From positions 1-23,894 of the forward strand of contig DATJRJ010000237.1 of the NCBI GenBank assembly GCA_035504735.1: 23,894 nucleotides of DNA, written 5' to 3'. Position numbers and translations under genes: made by a program. Positions within the stretch are counted from its first letter, which is position 1, and each line of letters starts with the position of its first letter. This document shows, piece after piece, positions 13,677 through 20,587 of the stretch. The notes below the pieces were generated by a model. The model saw nothing but the letters and a program-made list of their open reading frames with translations. It made no database searches and was not told where the DNA came from. Source of the stretch: JAJPIG01 sp035504735. GTDB taxonomy: Bacteria; Desulfobacterota; Binatia; Binatales; Binataceae.

Positions 13677-15872
13677 GTGAAGGTTCTAATTCTCGGCGGC
13701 GGACCCGGCGGGCTCTACAGCGGCTCGCTCATCAAGAAGACCCATCCCGACTGGGACATCACGCTTATCGAGCGCAATCCTCACGATGCGACCTATGGAT
13801 GGGGAGTGGTTTTTTCGGACCGCACGCTGTCGTCGTTTCGCGAGGCCGATTACCCAAGCTATCGCGACATCACCAATCGATTCGTGGTCTGGGACACAAT
13901 CGAGGTGCGCTATCGCGGCGAGACTATCCGTTGCGGCGGGAACATCTTTGCGGGCATCTCACGCAAGGTCCTGCTGATGCTGCTGCAGGAGCGCTGCCGC
14001 GCGTTCGGCGTCAAACTGAAGTTCCTGACGGAAATCCGCGACGTCGCCGACCTCAAAGGCTACGATCTCGTGATTGCCGCCGACGGCGTCAACAGTATCG
14101 TGCGCCGCACCTGGGCCGACGAGTTCAAGCCCAGCATCGTGATGGGCAACAGCCGGTTCGCGTGGCTCGGTACGCACAAGGTCTTCGATGCCTTTACCTT
14201 CTCGTTCCGCCGCAATGAGCATGGCCTGTTTCAGGCGCATGTCTATCCCAACGATGGGTTGGCCAGCACATTTATCGTGCAATGCGATCCGGAGACCTGG
14301 CGGCGCGCCGGGCTCGATCGTGCGAGCGAGGCGGAGACCGTCGCCTATTGCGAGCGGGTCTTCGCCGCGGACCTGAACGGCGAACCGCTGTTGGCGAACA
14401 AGTCCGATTGGGTGGCGTTCTCGACCGTCAGCAACAAGACCTGGCGCTATCAGAACATGGTGCTGATCGGTGACGCGGCCCATACCGCTGACTTCACGGT
14501 CGGCTCGGGCACCAAGATGGCGATGGAAGACGCGATCGCGCTCGCCAACGCCTTCGAACGTTATGGTGAAAACGTCGATGCGGCGCTTAACGATTACGAG
14601 CTCGAACGGCGGCCGATGATCGAGGGGATCCAGCGCGCCGCGGCCGAGAGCAACCGCTATTTCGAGACCACCACCCGCTACGAAGCCTTCGAGCCGATGC
14701 AGTTCATCTATTATCTGCTGACCCGCAGCGGGCGCATTTCCTACGATGAGCTGCGCCGGCGCGATTCCGCATTTGTCGACGCGATGGACCGCTGGTTCTA
14801 CGCCAGCACGACCGGCACACAGGCCCCGAACCTGCGGATCGTCGCGCCGCCGCCGATGCTCGCGCCGCTTCATCTGCGCGGCCTCACCCTGCACAACCGG
14901 GTCGCGGCGCCGGCGGCGACCGCCTGCACTGCCCGCGATGGAGTTCCGGACGAGGCCTACACAGCCGAGCTCAGAAATCTTACGCAGAGCGGCGCCGCAC
15001 TCATCATGACCGACCTGCTGGCGATCGCGCCCGAAGCTCGTATCACGCCCGGATGCTCGGGGCTTTATCGTCCCGAGCATGCTGCGATGTGGTCGCGGCT
15101 CGCGAAGATGGCGCACGATCAGCAGACCAGGATCGCCGCCCGGCTCGCCCACGCCGGACGTCGCGGCGCGACGCGGCCGCGCAACCAAGGGCTCGATCTG
15201 CCGCTCAGGGAAGGCGGCTGGCCGTTGCTGTCGGCCTCGGCGATTCCTTTTCTCCCCGACGGTCAGGTGCCCAAGGAGATGGATCGCGCTGACATGGAGC
15301 GGGTGCGCGATCAATTTGTTCGCGCCGCGCAGATGGCGAACGAGACCGGCTTCGACCTGCTCGAACTGTATTTTGCGCATGGCTACCTGGCTGCGAGTTT
15401 TCTCTCGCCGCTGACTAATCGCCGGCGTGATAACTTCGGCGGTTCGCTCGAAAACCGGATGCGCTATCCGCTGGAGATTCTCGACGCGGTGCGCGAGGTG
15501 TGGCCGGAGACCAAGCCGCTGTGCGTCGCGCTGTCGGCGACCGATTGGGCCAAGGGCGGTTTGCAGCCCGAGGACGCAGTCGCGATTGTGCTTGCGATGA
15601 AGGAACGCGGCGCCGATCTCTTTGACATCGTCGCCGGCCAGACCACGCTCGAATCGCAACCCGTATACGGCCCATACTTCCTGACCTCGTTTAGCGATCA
15701 GGTTCGCAATGAGGCGCACGTCCCGACGCTTACCAGCGGCGACATCACGAGCACCGATCAGGTCAACAATATCGTGGCCGCGGGACGCGCCGACCTGTGC
15801 CTGATGGAGCCGCCGCGCCTTAACGCTCATTACCGAATAATCGGGTCAGGTCCGGCTGCCGATGGCCGCTGA
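13677..15872 (+). CDS. Two-domain flavoprotein: aromatic-acyl-CoA monooxygenase fused to OYE-like domain
   Basis: A 731-aa fusion. Residues 1-380 form a salicylate-hydroxylase-type FAD monooxygenase: GGGPGG (7-12) for the dinucleotide, a W-G-V-V-F-S region, and G265-D-A-A-H-T-A-D-F. Residues about 390-725 form an old-yellow-enzyme barrel with HAGRRGATRPRNQG, AHGYLAASFLSPLTNRR and FGGSLENRMRYPLE. This architecture is that of 2-aminobenzoyl-CoA monooxygenase/reductase and salicylyl-CoA 5-hydroxylase, which hydroxylate the CoA-bound ring at C5; the OYE half then reduces the ring in the anthranilate case. In the OYE half, usual FMN contacts are changed: Gln to R489, Arg to A618 (VALS), and the H-x-A-H motif begins with Y565. 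The start is GTG 13677 with weak SD. It overlaps the SDR gene by 11 bp. Confidence 0.88.
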   Translation: MKVLILGGGPGGLYSGSLIKKTHPDWDITLIERNPHDATYGWGVVFSDRTLSSFREADYPSYRDITNRFVVWDTIEVRYRGETIRCGGNIFAGISRKVLLMLLQERCRAFGVKLKFLTEIRDVADLKGYDLVIAADGVNSIVRRTWADEFKPSIVMGNSRFAWLGTHKVFDAFTFSFRRNEHGLFQAHVYPNDGLASTFIVQCDPETWRRAGLDRASEAETVAYCERVFAADLNGEPLLANKSDWVAFSTVSNKTWRYQNMVLIGDAAHTADFTVGSGTKMAMEDAIALANAFERYGENVDAALNDYELERRPMIEGIQRAAAESNRYFETTTRYEAFEPMQFIYYLLTRSGRISYDELRRRDSAFVDAMDRWFYASTTGTQAPNLRIVAPPPMLAPLHLRGLTLHNRVAAPAATACTARDGVPDEAYTAELRNLTQSGAALIMTDLLAIAPEARITPGCSGLYRPEHAAMWSRLAKMAHDQQTRIAARLAHAGRRGATRPRNQGLDLPLREGGWPLLSASAIPFLPDGQVPKEMDRADMERVRDQFVRAAQMANETGFDLLELYFAHGYLAASFLSPLTNRRRDNFGGSLENRMRYPLEILDAVREVWPETKPLCVALSATDWAKGGLQPEDAVAIVLAMKERGADLFDIVAGQTTLESQPVYGPYFLTSFSDQVRNEAHVPTLTSGDITSTDQVNNIVAAGRADLCLMEPPRLNAHYRIIGSGPAADGR

Positions 15873-16650
15873 ATCGATCCTGCCGGACAAGCACGCCCTG
15901 GTAACAGGCGCGGGCCGCGGTATCGGCCGGGCCTGCGCGCTCGCACTGGCGCAAGCCGGCGCCGACGTCGCCATCGCCGCGCGCAGCCGTGACGAACTGG
16001 AACAACTCGCTGCCGAAATCGAGCGGCTTGGGAGACGGGCGCTGGTATGCCTCTGCGACGTGACCGATCGCGAGCAAGTCGATCAGATGGCGTCCGCGAC
16101 CCTCGCCGCCTTCGGGACGCTTGATATTCTGGTCAACAACGCGGGTTCCGCGAAGAGCCAGGCGTTCCTGAACCATCCCGACGAAATCTGGCACCAGATG
16201 CTCGCCGTCAACATGACCAGCACCTACTACGTGACCAAGGCGCTGGTGCCGGCGATGTTTAAACAAGGCCGCGGGCGGATTATCAATGTCGCCTCGACCG
16301 CCTCGCACGTTGGCGCGCGCTACGTCGCGGCCTATACCGCGGCCAAGCATGGCGTGCTGGGACTGACGCGCGCGCTGGCGCTCGAGCTCGTCGGCCACGG
16401 GATAACCGTCAACGCGGTCTGCCCCGGTTACGTCGATACGCCGCTCACCCGGATCGCGATCGATAATATCGCCGGCGTCACCGGCCGCACGCCGGCCGAA
16501 GCGCGCAAGGCACTCGAGCATAAGAGCCCGCAGAACCGACTGATCACGCCCGAAGAAGTCGCAGCCGTAGTGGTGTTCCTGGCCCGCGATTCGAGCTTTG
16601 GGATCAACGGGCAGGCGATCAATATCGACGGCGGCGCGGTACAGACCTGA
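15862..16650 (+). CDS. Short-chain dehydrogenase/reductase (SDR)
   Basis: A 262-aa classical SDR. It has the cofactor motif TGAGRGIG (about 15-22), NNAG, the catalytic serine in INVASTAS, and Y-x-x-x-K in AAYTAAKHG, followed by CPGYVDTPLT and the C-terminal INIDGG. R41 in AARSRDELE at the end of beta-2 suggests NADP(H) preference, weakly. Its ATG lies inside the end of the monooxygenase/OYE gene (11-bp overlap), so it is translationally coupled and very likely acts on the same CoA-bound intermediate, for instance as a 3-hydroxyacyl-CoA dehydrogenase in ring degradation. FabG-like function is an alternative on sequence alone. Confidence 0.92.
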   Translation: MAAESILPDKHALVTGAGRGIGRACALALAQAGADVAIAARSRDELEQLAAEIERLGRRALVCLCDVTDREQVDQMASATLAAFGTLDILVNNAGSAKSQAFLNHPDEIWHQMLAVNMTSTYYVTKALVPAMFKQGRGRIINVASTASHVGARYVAAYTAAKHGVLGLTRALALELVGHGITVNAVCPGYVDTPLTRIAIDNIAGVTGRTPAEARKALEHKSPQNRLITPEEVAAVVVFLARDSSFGINGQAINIDGGAVQT

Positions 16651-16679
16651 GCCGCGAAGCGGACGGCCAAGGAGTATTG

Positions 16680-17471
16680 ATGGGGTACGATTTTGTATAC
16701 GAGGTTGACCGCGGGGTCGCGACTATCACGCTCAACCGCCCCGAAGTGCTTAACGCACTGACCTTCGAGGTCTATGCGCAACTGCGCGATCTGTTTGCTG
16801 CGCTTCAGCATGACGATTCCGTCAAGGTAGTGATTATCACCGGCAAAGATCGCGCTTTCTGCTCGGGCGGCGATGTCGAAGGAATTATCGCCAAGCTGCT
16901 CGAGTTCGATGCCCGCGGTCATCTCGATTTCACCCGCATGACGGGTGCCGTAGTGCGCAACATGCGCGCGCTCGGCAAGCCGATTATCGCCGCAGTCAAC
17001 GGGATGGCGGCGGGCGCCGGCGCGGTAATCGCGCTGGGTGCCGACCTGCGAATTCTCTCGGACAAGGCGCGTTTCGCCTTTTTGTTCACCAAGGTGGGAT
17101 TGGCCGGCGCGGACATGGGCGCGGCTTACTTGCTGCCCAAGATCGTCGGCATCGGCCGCGCGCTGGAGCTGTTGTTCTTTGGTGATACGATCGACGCGGC
17201 GACGGCCGAGCGCTATGGAATCGCGAACCGGGTAGTGCCGCCCGAGGAGCTGACGGCGGTCGCCAATCAGTGGGCGCGCCGGCTGGCCGAAGGTCCATCG
17301 ATGGCGCTCTCGGTCACCAAGCATCTGGTCAACAACGAGCTGAATATGGATATCGGCTCGGCGATCGAGAGCGAAGCCCAGGCCCAGGCGCTGCTGATGC
17401 GCGGCGAGGATTTCCGAATCTTTTACGAGGCGTTCATCAACAAGCAGCCGCCGAAGTTTGTCGGCCGCTGA
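16680..17471 (+). CDS. Enoyl-CoA hydratase/isomerase (crotonase) family protein
   Basis: 263 aa. ATG 16680 has AAGGAG (16669-16674) 5 nt upstream and is preferred to the adjacent TTG. Crotonase features are AFCSGGDVEG and NGMAAGAGAVIALGADLRI, which make the oxyanion hole for the CoA thioester, and FTKVGLAGADMGAAYLLPK. The last has an Asp in the position seen in PaaG-type isomerases, rather than the Glu pair of standard hydratases, so an isomerase or ring-opening role is as likely as hydration. Context: second beta-oxidation-like gene after the SDR in the aromatic-CoA operon. Confidence 0.9.
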   Translation: MGYDFVYEVDRGVATITLNRPEVLNALTFEVYAQLRDLFAALQHDDSVKVVIITGKDRAFCSGGDVEGIIAKLLEFDARGHLDFTRMTGAVVRNMRALGKPIIAAVNGMAAGAGAVIALGADLRILSDKARFAFLFTKVGLAGADMGAAYLLPKIVGIGRALELLFFGDTIDAATAERYGIANRVVPPEELTAVANQWARRLAEGPSMALSVTKHLVNNELNMDIGSAIESEAQAQALLMRGEDFRIFYEAFINKQPPKFVGR

Positions 17472-17488
17472 GATTCCCCGGTAGCGAG

Positions 17489-17902
17489 TTGAAAGTGGAA
17501 AAGCGCCTGATCAATCCGCCCAGCCTTCCGCCCCCGCGCGGTTACAACAATGGCATCCTGGTGAACGGCGGCCAGACCCTGTTTATGGCCGGACAGGATG
17601 CGAGCGGCCCCGACGGCAAGATCGTCGCGCCCGGCGATCTCGTCGCACAGTTCGAGCAGGTGATGCGCAACTTGAAGGCGGTGGCCGAGGCGGCCGGCGG
17701 CGCCCTCACCGACATCGTCAAGCTGACGATTTTCGTTGCGAGCCGCCAGGAATACGCGACCCAGCTAAAAGAGGTCGGCCGCGTTTTCCGCAGCTACTTC
17801 GGCAGCTACTATCCGGCGATGGCGCTGTTCGAGGTGGGTGGGTTTTTCCAGCCTGAGGCGCTGGTCGAGATCGAAGCGATCGCCGTGATCGCGGATAAGT
17901 GA
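17489..17902 (+). CDS. RidA (YjgF/YER057c)-family protein lacking the catalytic Arg
   Basis: About 137 aa from TTG 17489 (GTG 17495 is equally possible; the SD is weak); the longer frame from 17270 overlaps the crotonase gene and is not credible. Family features are LFMAGQDASGPDGKIVAPGD, QFEQVMRNLKAVAEAAGG, DIVKLTIFVAS and ALVEIEAIAVI. RidA enzymes hydrolyse enamine/imine intermediates and release ammonia, using an Arg in the P-A-R-x-x-x-E-V motif. Here that motif reads P-A-M111-A-L-F-E-V, so classical deaminase activity is doubtful and it belongs with Arg-less Rid subfamilies. In the Azoarcus anthranilate cluster a protein of this family (called a translation inhibitor) accompanies the pathway. 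It ends 9 bp before the CoA ligase. Confidence 0.88.
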   Translation: MKVEKRLINPPSLPPPRGYNNGILVNGGQTLFMAGQDASGPDGKIVAPGDLVAQFEQVMRNLKAVAEAAGGALTDIVKLTIFVASRQEYATQLKEVGRVFRSYFGSYYPAMALFEVGGFFQPEALVEIEAIAVIADK

Positions 17903-17911
17903 CGGAGAGCC

Positions 17912-19264
17912 ATGACCGACAGTCCATACTGGAATCCCAAGAACGAGACGATGCCGCGCGAGGAGCTCAAGCGGCTGCAACTCCTGAAGCTCAAGCGCCT
18001 CACCGAATGGGCATATGCCAGCACGCCGTTCCATCGGCGCCGCTTCGACGCCGCCGGGTTCCATCCCGATCAAATCAAATCGCTCGACGACGCGCGCCGT
18101 ATCCCGACCATGACGCGCGATGATTGGGTCACCGCCCAGGCCGAGAAGCCGTTGTGGGGTGATCTGATTGCGACCGAGCCGCGCAACGCGATCCGCTACC
18201 ATCTCACTTCCGGCTCGACCGGTCGCCAGCCGTTGCGCGCACTCGACAGCACTAAGGATTGGGAGTGGATTTCCGAAATGTGGTGTTACGGCTCGTGGGC
18301 CTTCGGCGTGCGTCCCGACGACGTGGTCTATTTCGCCTTTGGCTACGGCTCGTTCATCGGCTTCTGGGGCGCGCATTACGCCTGCGAGAAAATCGGCGCG
18401 CTGGTGATTCCTGGCGGCGCGCAGACCACCGCGCGGCGCATCGAGCAGATCCTCGAGCTCGGCGTGACCACGATTTATTCGACGCCCACCTATGCGTTGC
18501 GCTTGTGGCAGGAAGCGGTCGAGATCGGCGTCGATCTCTCCAAGAGCAAGGTCGAACGGGTAATCGTCTCGGGCGAGCCGGCCGGTTCGATACCGGCGAT
18601 GAAACGCCAGCTCGAGCATGGATGGGGCGCCAAATGCGGCGACACGGCCGGGATGACCGAAATCGGCACGATCTTCACCTTCGAGTGTGCCGACCAGCCG
18701 GGCGGCACACATATCATCGAGGATCAGATGTTCGAGGAGGCGATTAATCCCGCTTCGGGCGAGCCGGTCGGCTATGGCGAGCTCGGCGAGCGGGTGGTGA
18801 CCTCGTTCGGGCGCGGCTTTATCCCGCTAATCCGCTATCGCAGCGGAGATATCGTGATGCGGGTACCGCACAGCACCTGCAAGTGCGGACGCACCAGCGA
18901 CATTTACGACGGCGGCATCCGCGGCCGCTGGGATGATATGAAGTTGATTCGCGGCACGAACGTTTATCCGCGCGCCGTCGAGTCGATTATTCGCGAGTAC
19001 GACTCGATCGACGAGTTCCAGATTTATGTCTGGCGTGACGAGAGCAACATTCGCGACGAGATTACGGTCCGGCTCGAACTCAAACCGGATCAAACGGCTG
19101 AATGGGAGCCGCTGCGCGATCGGCTCGGCAAAGATCTCGCGGGCGCTCACGAAGGCTTGCGCTTCAACCTCGAACTGATGCCGCAGGGCAGCCTGCCGCG
19201 CTACGAGCTCAAGGCCAAGCGGCTCGTGGACGCGCGTCCGCAGGCGGGCGGTCTGCAGAGCTGA
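17912..19264 (+). CDS. PaaK-type (phenylacetate-CoA ligase family) aryl-CoA ligase
   Basis: A 450-aa AMP-forming acyl-CoA ligase of phenylacetate-CoA ligase size and type. The phosphate-binding loop is T99-S-G-S-T-G104-R-Q-P. A TAGMTEIG block (about 245-252) is the aromatic/adenine motif, then Y308-R-S-G-D312, and a C-terminal domain with CKCGRTSDIYDG and a final LKAKRLVD. It activates a carboxylic acid to its CoA thioester via an acyl-AMP, in the cytoplasm. In context it should supply the substrate of the monooxygenase/OYE protein, for example 2-aminobenzoyl-CoA or salicylyl-CoA. The known Azoarcus 2-aminobenzoate ligase is of the benzoate-CoA ligase type, so this would be a non-orthologous replacement. 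SD GGAGAG lies 4 nt before the ATG. Confidence 0.9.
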   Translation: MTDSPYWNPKNETMPREELKRLQLLKLKRLTEWAYASTPFHRRRFDAAGFHPDQIKSLDDARRIPTMTRDDWVTAQAEKPLWGDLIATEPRNAIRYHLTSGSTGRQPLRALDSTKDWEWISEMWCYGSWAFGVRPDDVVYFAFGYGSFIGFWGAHYACEKIGALVIPGGAQTTARRIEQILELGVTTIYSTPTYALRLWQEAVEIGVDLSKSKVERVIVSGEPAGSIPAMKRQLEHGWGAKCGDTAGMTEIGTIFTFECADQPGGTHIIEDQMFEEAINPASGEPVGYGELGERVVTSFGRGFIPLIRYRSGDIVMRVPHSTCKCGRTSDIYDGGIRGRWDDMKLIRGTNVYPRAVESIIREYDSIDEFQIYVWRDESNIRDEITVRLELKPDQTAEWEPLRDRLGKDLAGAHEGLRFNLELMPQGSLPRYELKAKRLVDARPQAGGLQS

Positions 19265-19281
19265 ATCTCAGAAGGAAAAGT

Positions 19282-19494
19282 ATGGCCAAGAAGGAAACCG
19301 ATCTGCTTGGTAAAGCGTTGAATGAGAACGAGCGCAAGCTGCTGGCGTCGTACCGCGAGCTCAAGAGCCTGGCGGCCCGCCCGGACCTGCCGCCCTGCGC
19401 CGCCCGCGGATTGCGCAAGGCGTTGGCGTGCATGTGGCAGGTCGTCAACGATCTGGACCTGGAGTTCGAGCAACTTTATGATCTCGGCGTCTAG
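19282..19494 (+). CDS. Small soluble protein of 70 aa in the aromatic-CoA operon
   Basis: ATG 19282 follows AGAAGGAAAAGT, a good SD, 17 bp after the ligase stop. The 70-residue product begins MAKKETDLLGKALNENERKL. It reads as a predominantly helical protein: an amphipathic stretch KALNENERKLLASYRELKSL, a P-D-L-P-P-C turn with Cys, then AARGLRKALACMWQVVNDLD and an acidic end EFEQLYDLGV. It has no signal peptide or membrane segment. I do not recognise a family. Position between the CoA ligase and the hydrolase suggests an accessory or regulatory subunit of the pathway; this is inference. The longer frame from 19102 overlaps the ligase and is rejected. Confidence 0.7.
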   Translation: MAKKETDLLGKALNENERKLLASYRELKSLAARPDLPPCAARGLRKALACMWQVVNDLDLEFEQLYDLGV

Positions 19495-19592
19495 AACCCC
19501 CTCGTCACGGCAGGTCCGCTGATGCGGCGGTGCGCCCACTGTTGAGTGCCGAACAGATTAGCCATCGGCCGGAATAACTAAGGAGAAAACTC

Positions 19593-20414
19593 ATGGCATC
19601 GCTATGCTACATGGAAGGTTCGCCGAAAATCGCTTACGAGCGCGAAGGCCGCGGTCCGCTGGTGGTCTTCATGCACGGCATCGGCGGCAATCGCAGCAAC
19701 TGGACCGATCAGCTTGCCTATTTCGGCCGCCGCTACTGCGCGATCGCCTGGGATGCGCGTGGCTATGGCGCGAGTGATGACTCGCCCTCGACGCTCAAGT
19801 TCACCGACTATGGCGACGATCTATGCCGCCTGCTCGATCATCTGAAGGCCCGGAAAGCGCACGTGGTGGGCCTCTCGATGGGCGGTATGATCGCGCAGGA
19901 TTTTCACGCGCGCTATTCTGATCGGGTCGCGACGCTTGCGTTGGTCGACACCAACCTCGGGATGGCGATGCAGCCCGAAGACTTCAAACAGGAGTTTCTC
20001 GCCCGCCGGTTGGCGCCGCTGGAACGCGGGCTGACGCCCAAGGATACCGCGACCGAAAACGCAAAGGCATTGGTCTCGCCGCATACGCCCGATGAACTGG
20101 TCGCTAAGCTGCGCTCTTCGCTCTCCGCGTTGCGGGTCGAGCCTTACAAGCAAGCGATCCACGCAATCCTGACTACCGATTTCCGCACGGCCAACCAATC
20201 GATCAAGGTGCCTACCCTGGTGATCGTGGGCGAGGACGACAAGCTGACGACCCCGGCGCAGGCCGAAGCGCTGGCCGCGACCATTCCCAATGCCCACAAA
20301 ATCGTGATCGAGCGCGCCGGCCATCTGAGCAATCTCGAGCAGGCCGGCCACTTCAATGCGGCGCTCTCGGCGTTTCTCGATCGGCATGCGGCGGAGGCGT
20401 CACGCGTCGATTGA
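19593..20414 (+). CDS. Alpha/beta-fold hydrolase, enol-lactonase/esterase-like
   Basis: A 273-aa alpha/beta hydrolase. It has an oxyanion segment VVFMHGIGGNRSNW (H28-G), the nucleophile elbow G93-L-S95-M-G-G, an acid residue D215 or D216 in VGEDDKLT, and H244 in AGHLSNLEQ. The overall pattern resembles 3-oxoadipate enol-lactonase (PcaD) and ring-cleavage product hydrolases. In this operon it could hydrolyse a CoA thioester or open a cyclic intermediate. ATG 19593 has AAGGAG with an 8-nt spacer. The 98-bp gap to the 70-aa gene holds no evident promoter, so co-transcription is likely but not certain. Confidence 0.88.
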   Translation: MASLCYMEGSPKIAYEREGRGPLVVFMHGIGGNRSNWTDQLAYFGRRYCAIAWDARGYGASDDSPSTLKFTDYGDDLCRLLDHLKARKAHVVGLSMGGMIAQDFHARYSDRVATLALVDTNLGMAMQPEDFKQEFLARRLAPLERGLTPKDTATENAKALVSPHTPDELVAKLRSSLSALRVEPYKQAIHAILTTDFRTANQSIKVPTLVIVGEDDKLTTPAQAEALAATIPNAHKIVIERAGHLSNLEQAGHFNAALSAFLDRHAAEASRVD

Positions 20415-20587
20415 GAGGCTGCGAGCGGCTAAAGCGGGCTACCGAAGGGAATCACGCGTATCACCATACTTGACTGTTACGGCCGAGGGGCCGACCCTAT
20501 ACGCACCGGAGGGGAAGCTGCCGGGCAGCGCGCGCACGCCGATAAGTTGGCGGGGTCAGCGGGTGCCGGCAGGATGGAGCAAGTGGT

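Noticed and set aside
13959..15830. 623-aa open frame on the minus strand
   Set aside because: Lies entirely opposite the monooxygenase/OYE gene; Arg/His-rich composition with no recognisable domain. It is a GC-rich antisense shadow.
17765..18712. 315-aa open frame on the minus strand
   Set aside because: Antisense to the RidA-like and CoA ligase genes, which have clear family motifs; no domain or SD of its own.
20470..20503. TTGACT and TATACG as a promoter for the PBP gene
   Set aside because: The two hexamers are 22 bp apart, too far for a normal sigma-70 promoter. A small CGGCC/GGCCG hairpin (20480-20493) lies between them, but no function can be supported.
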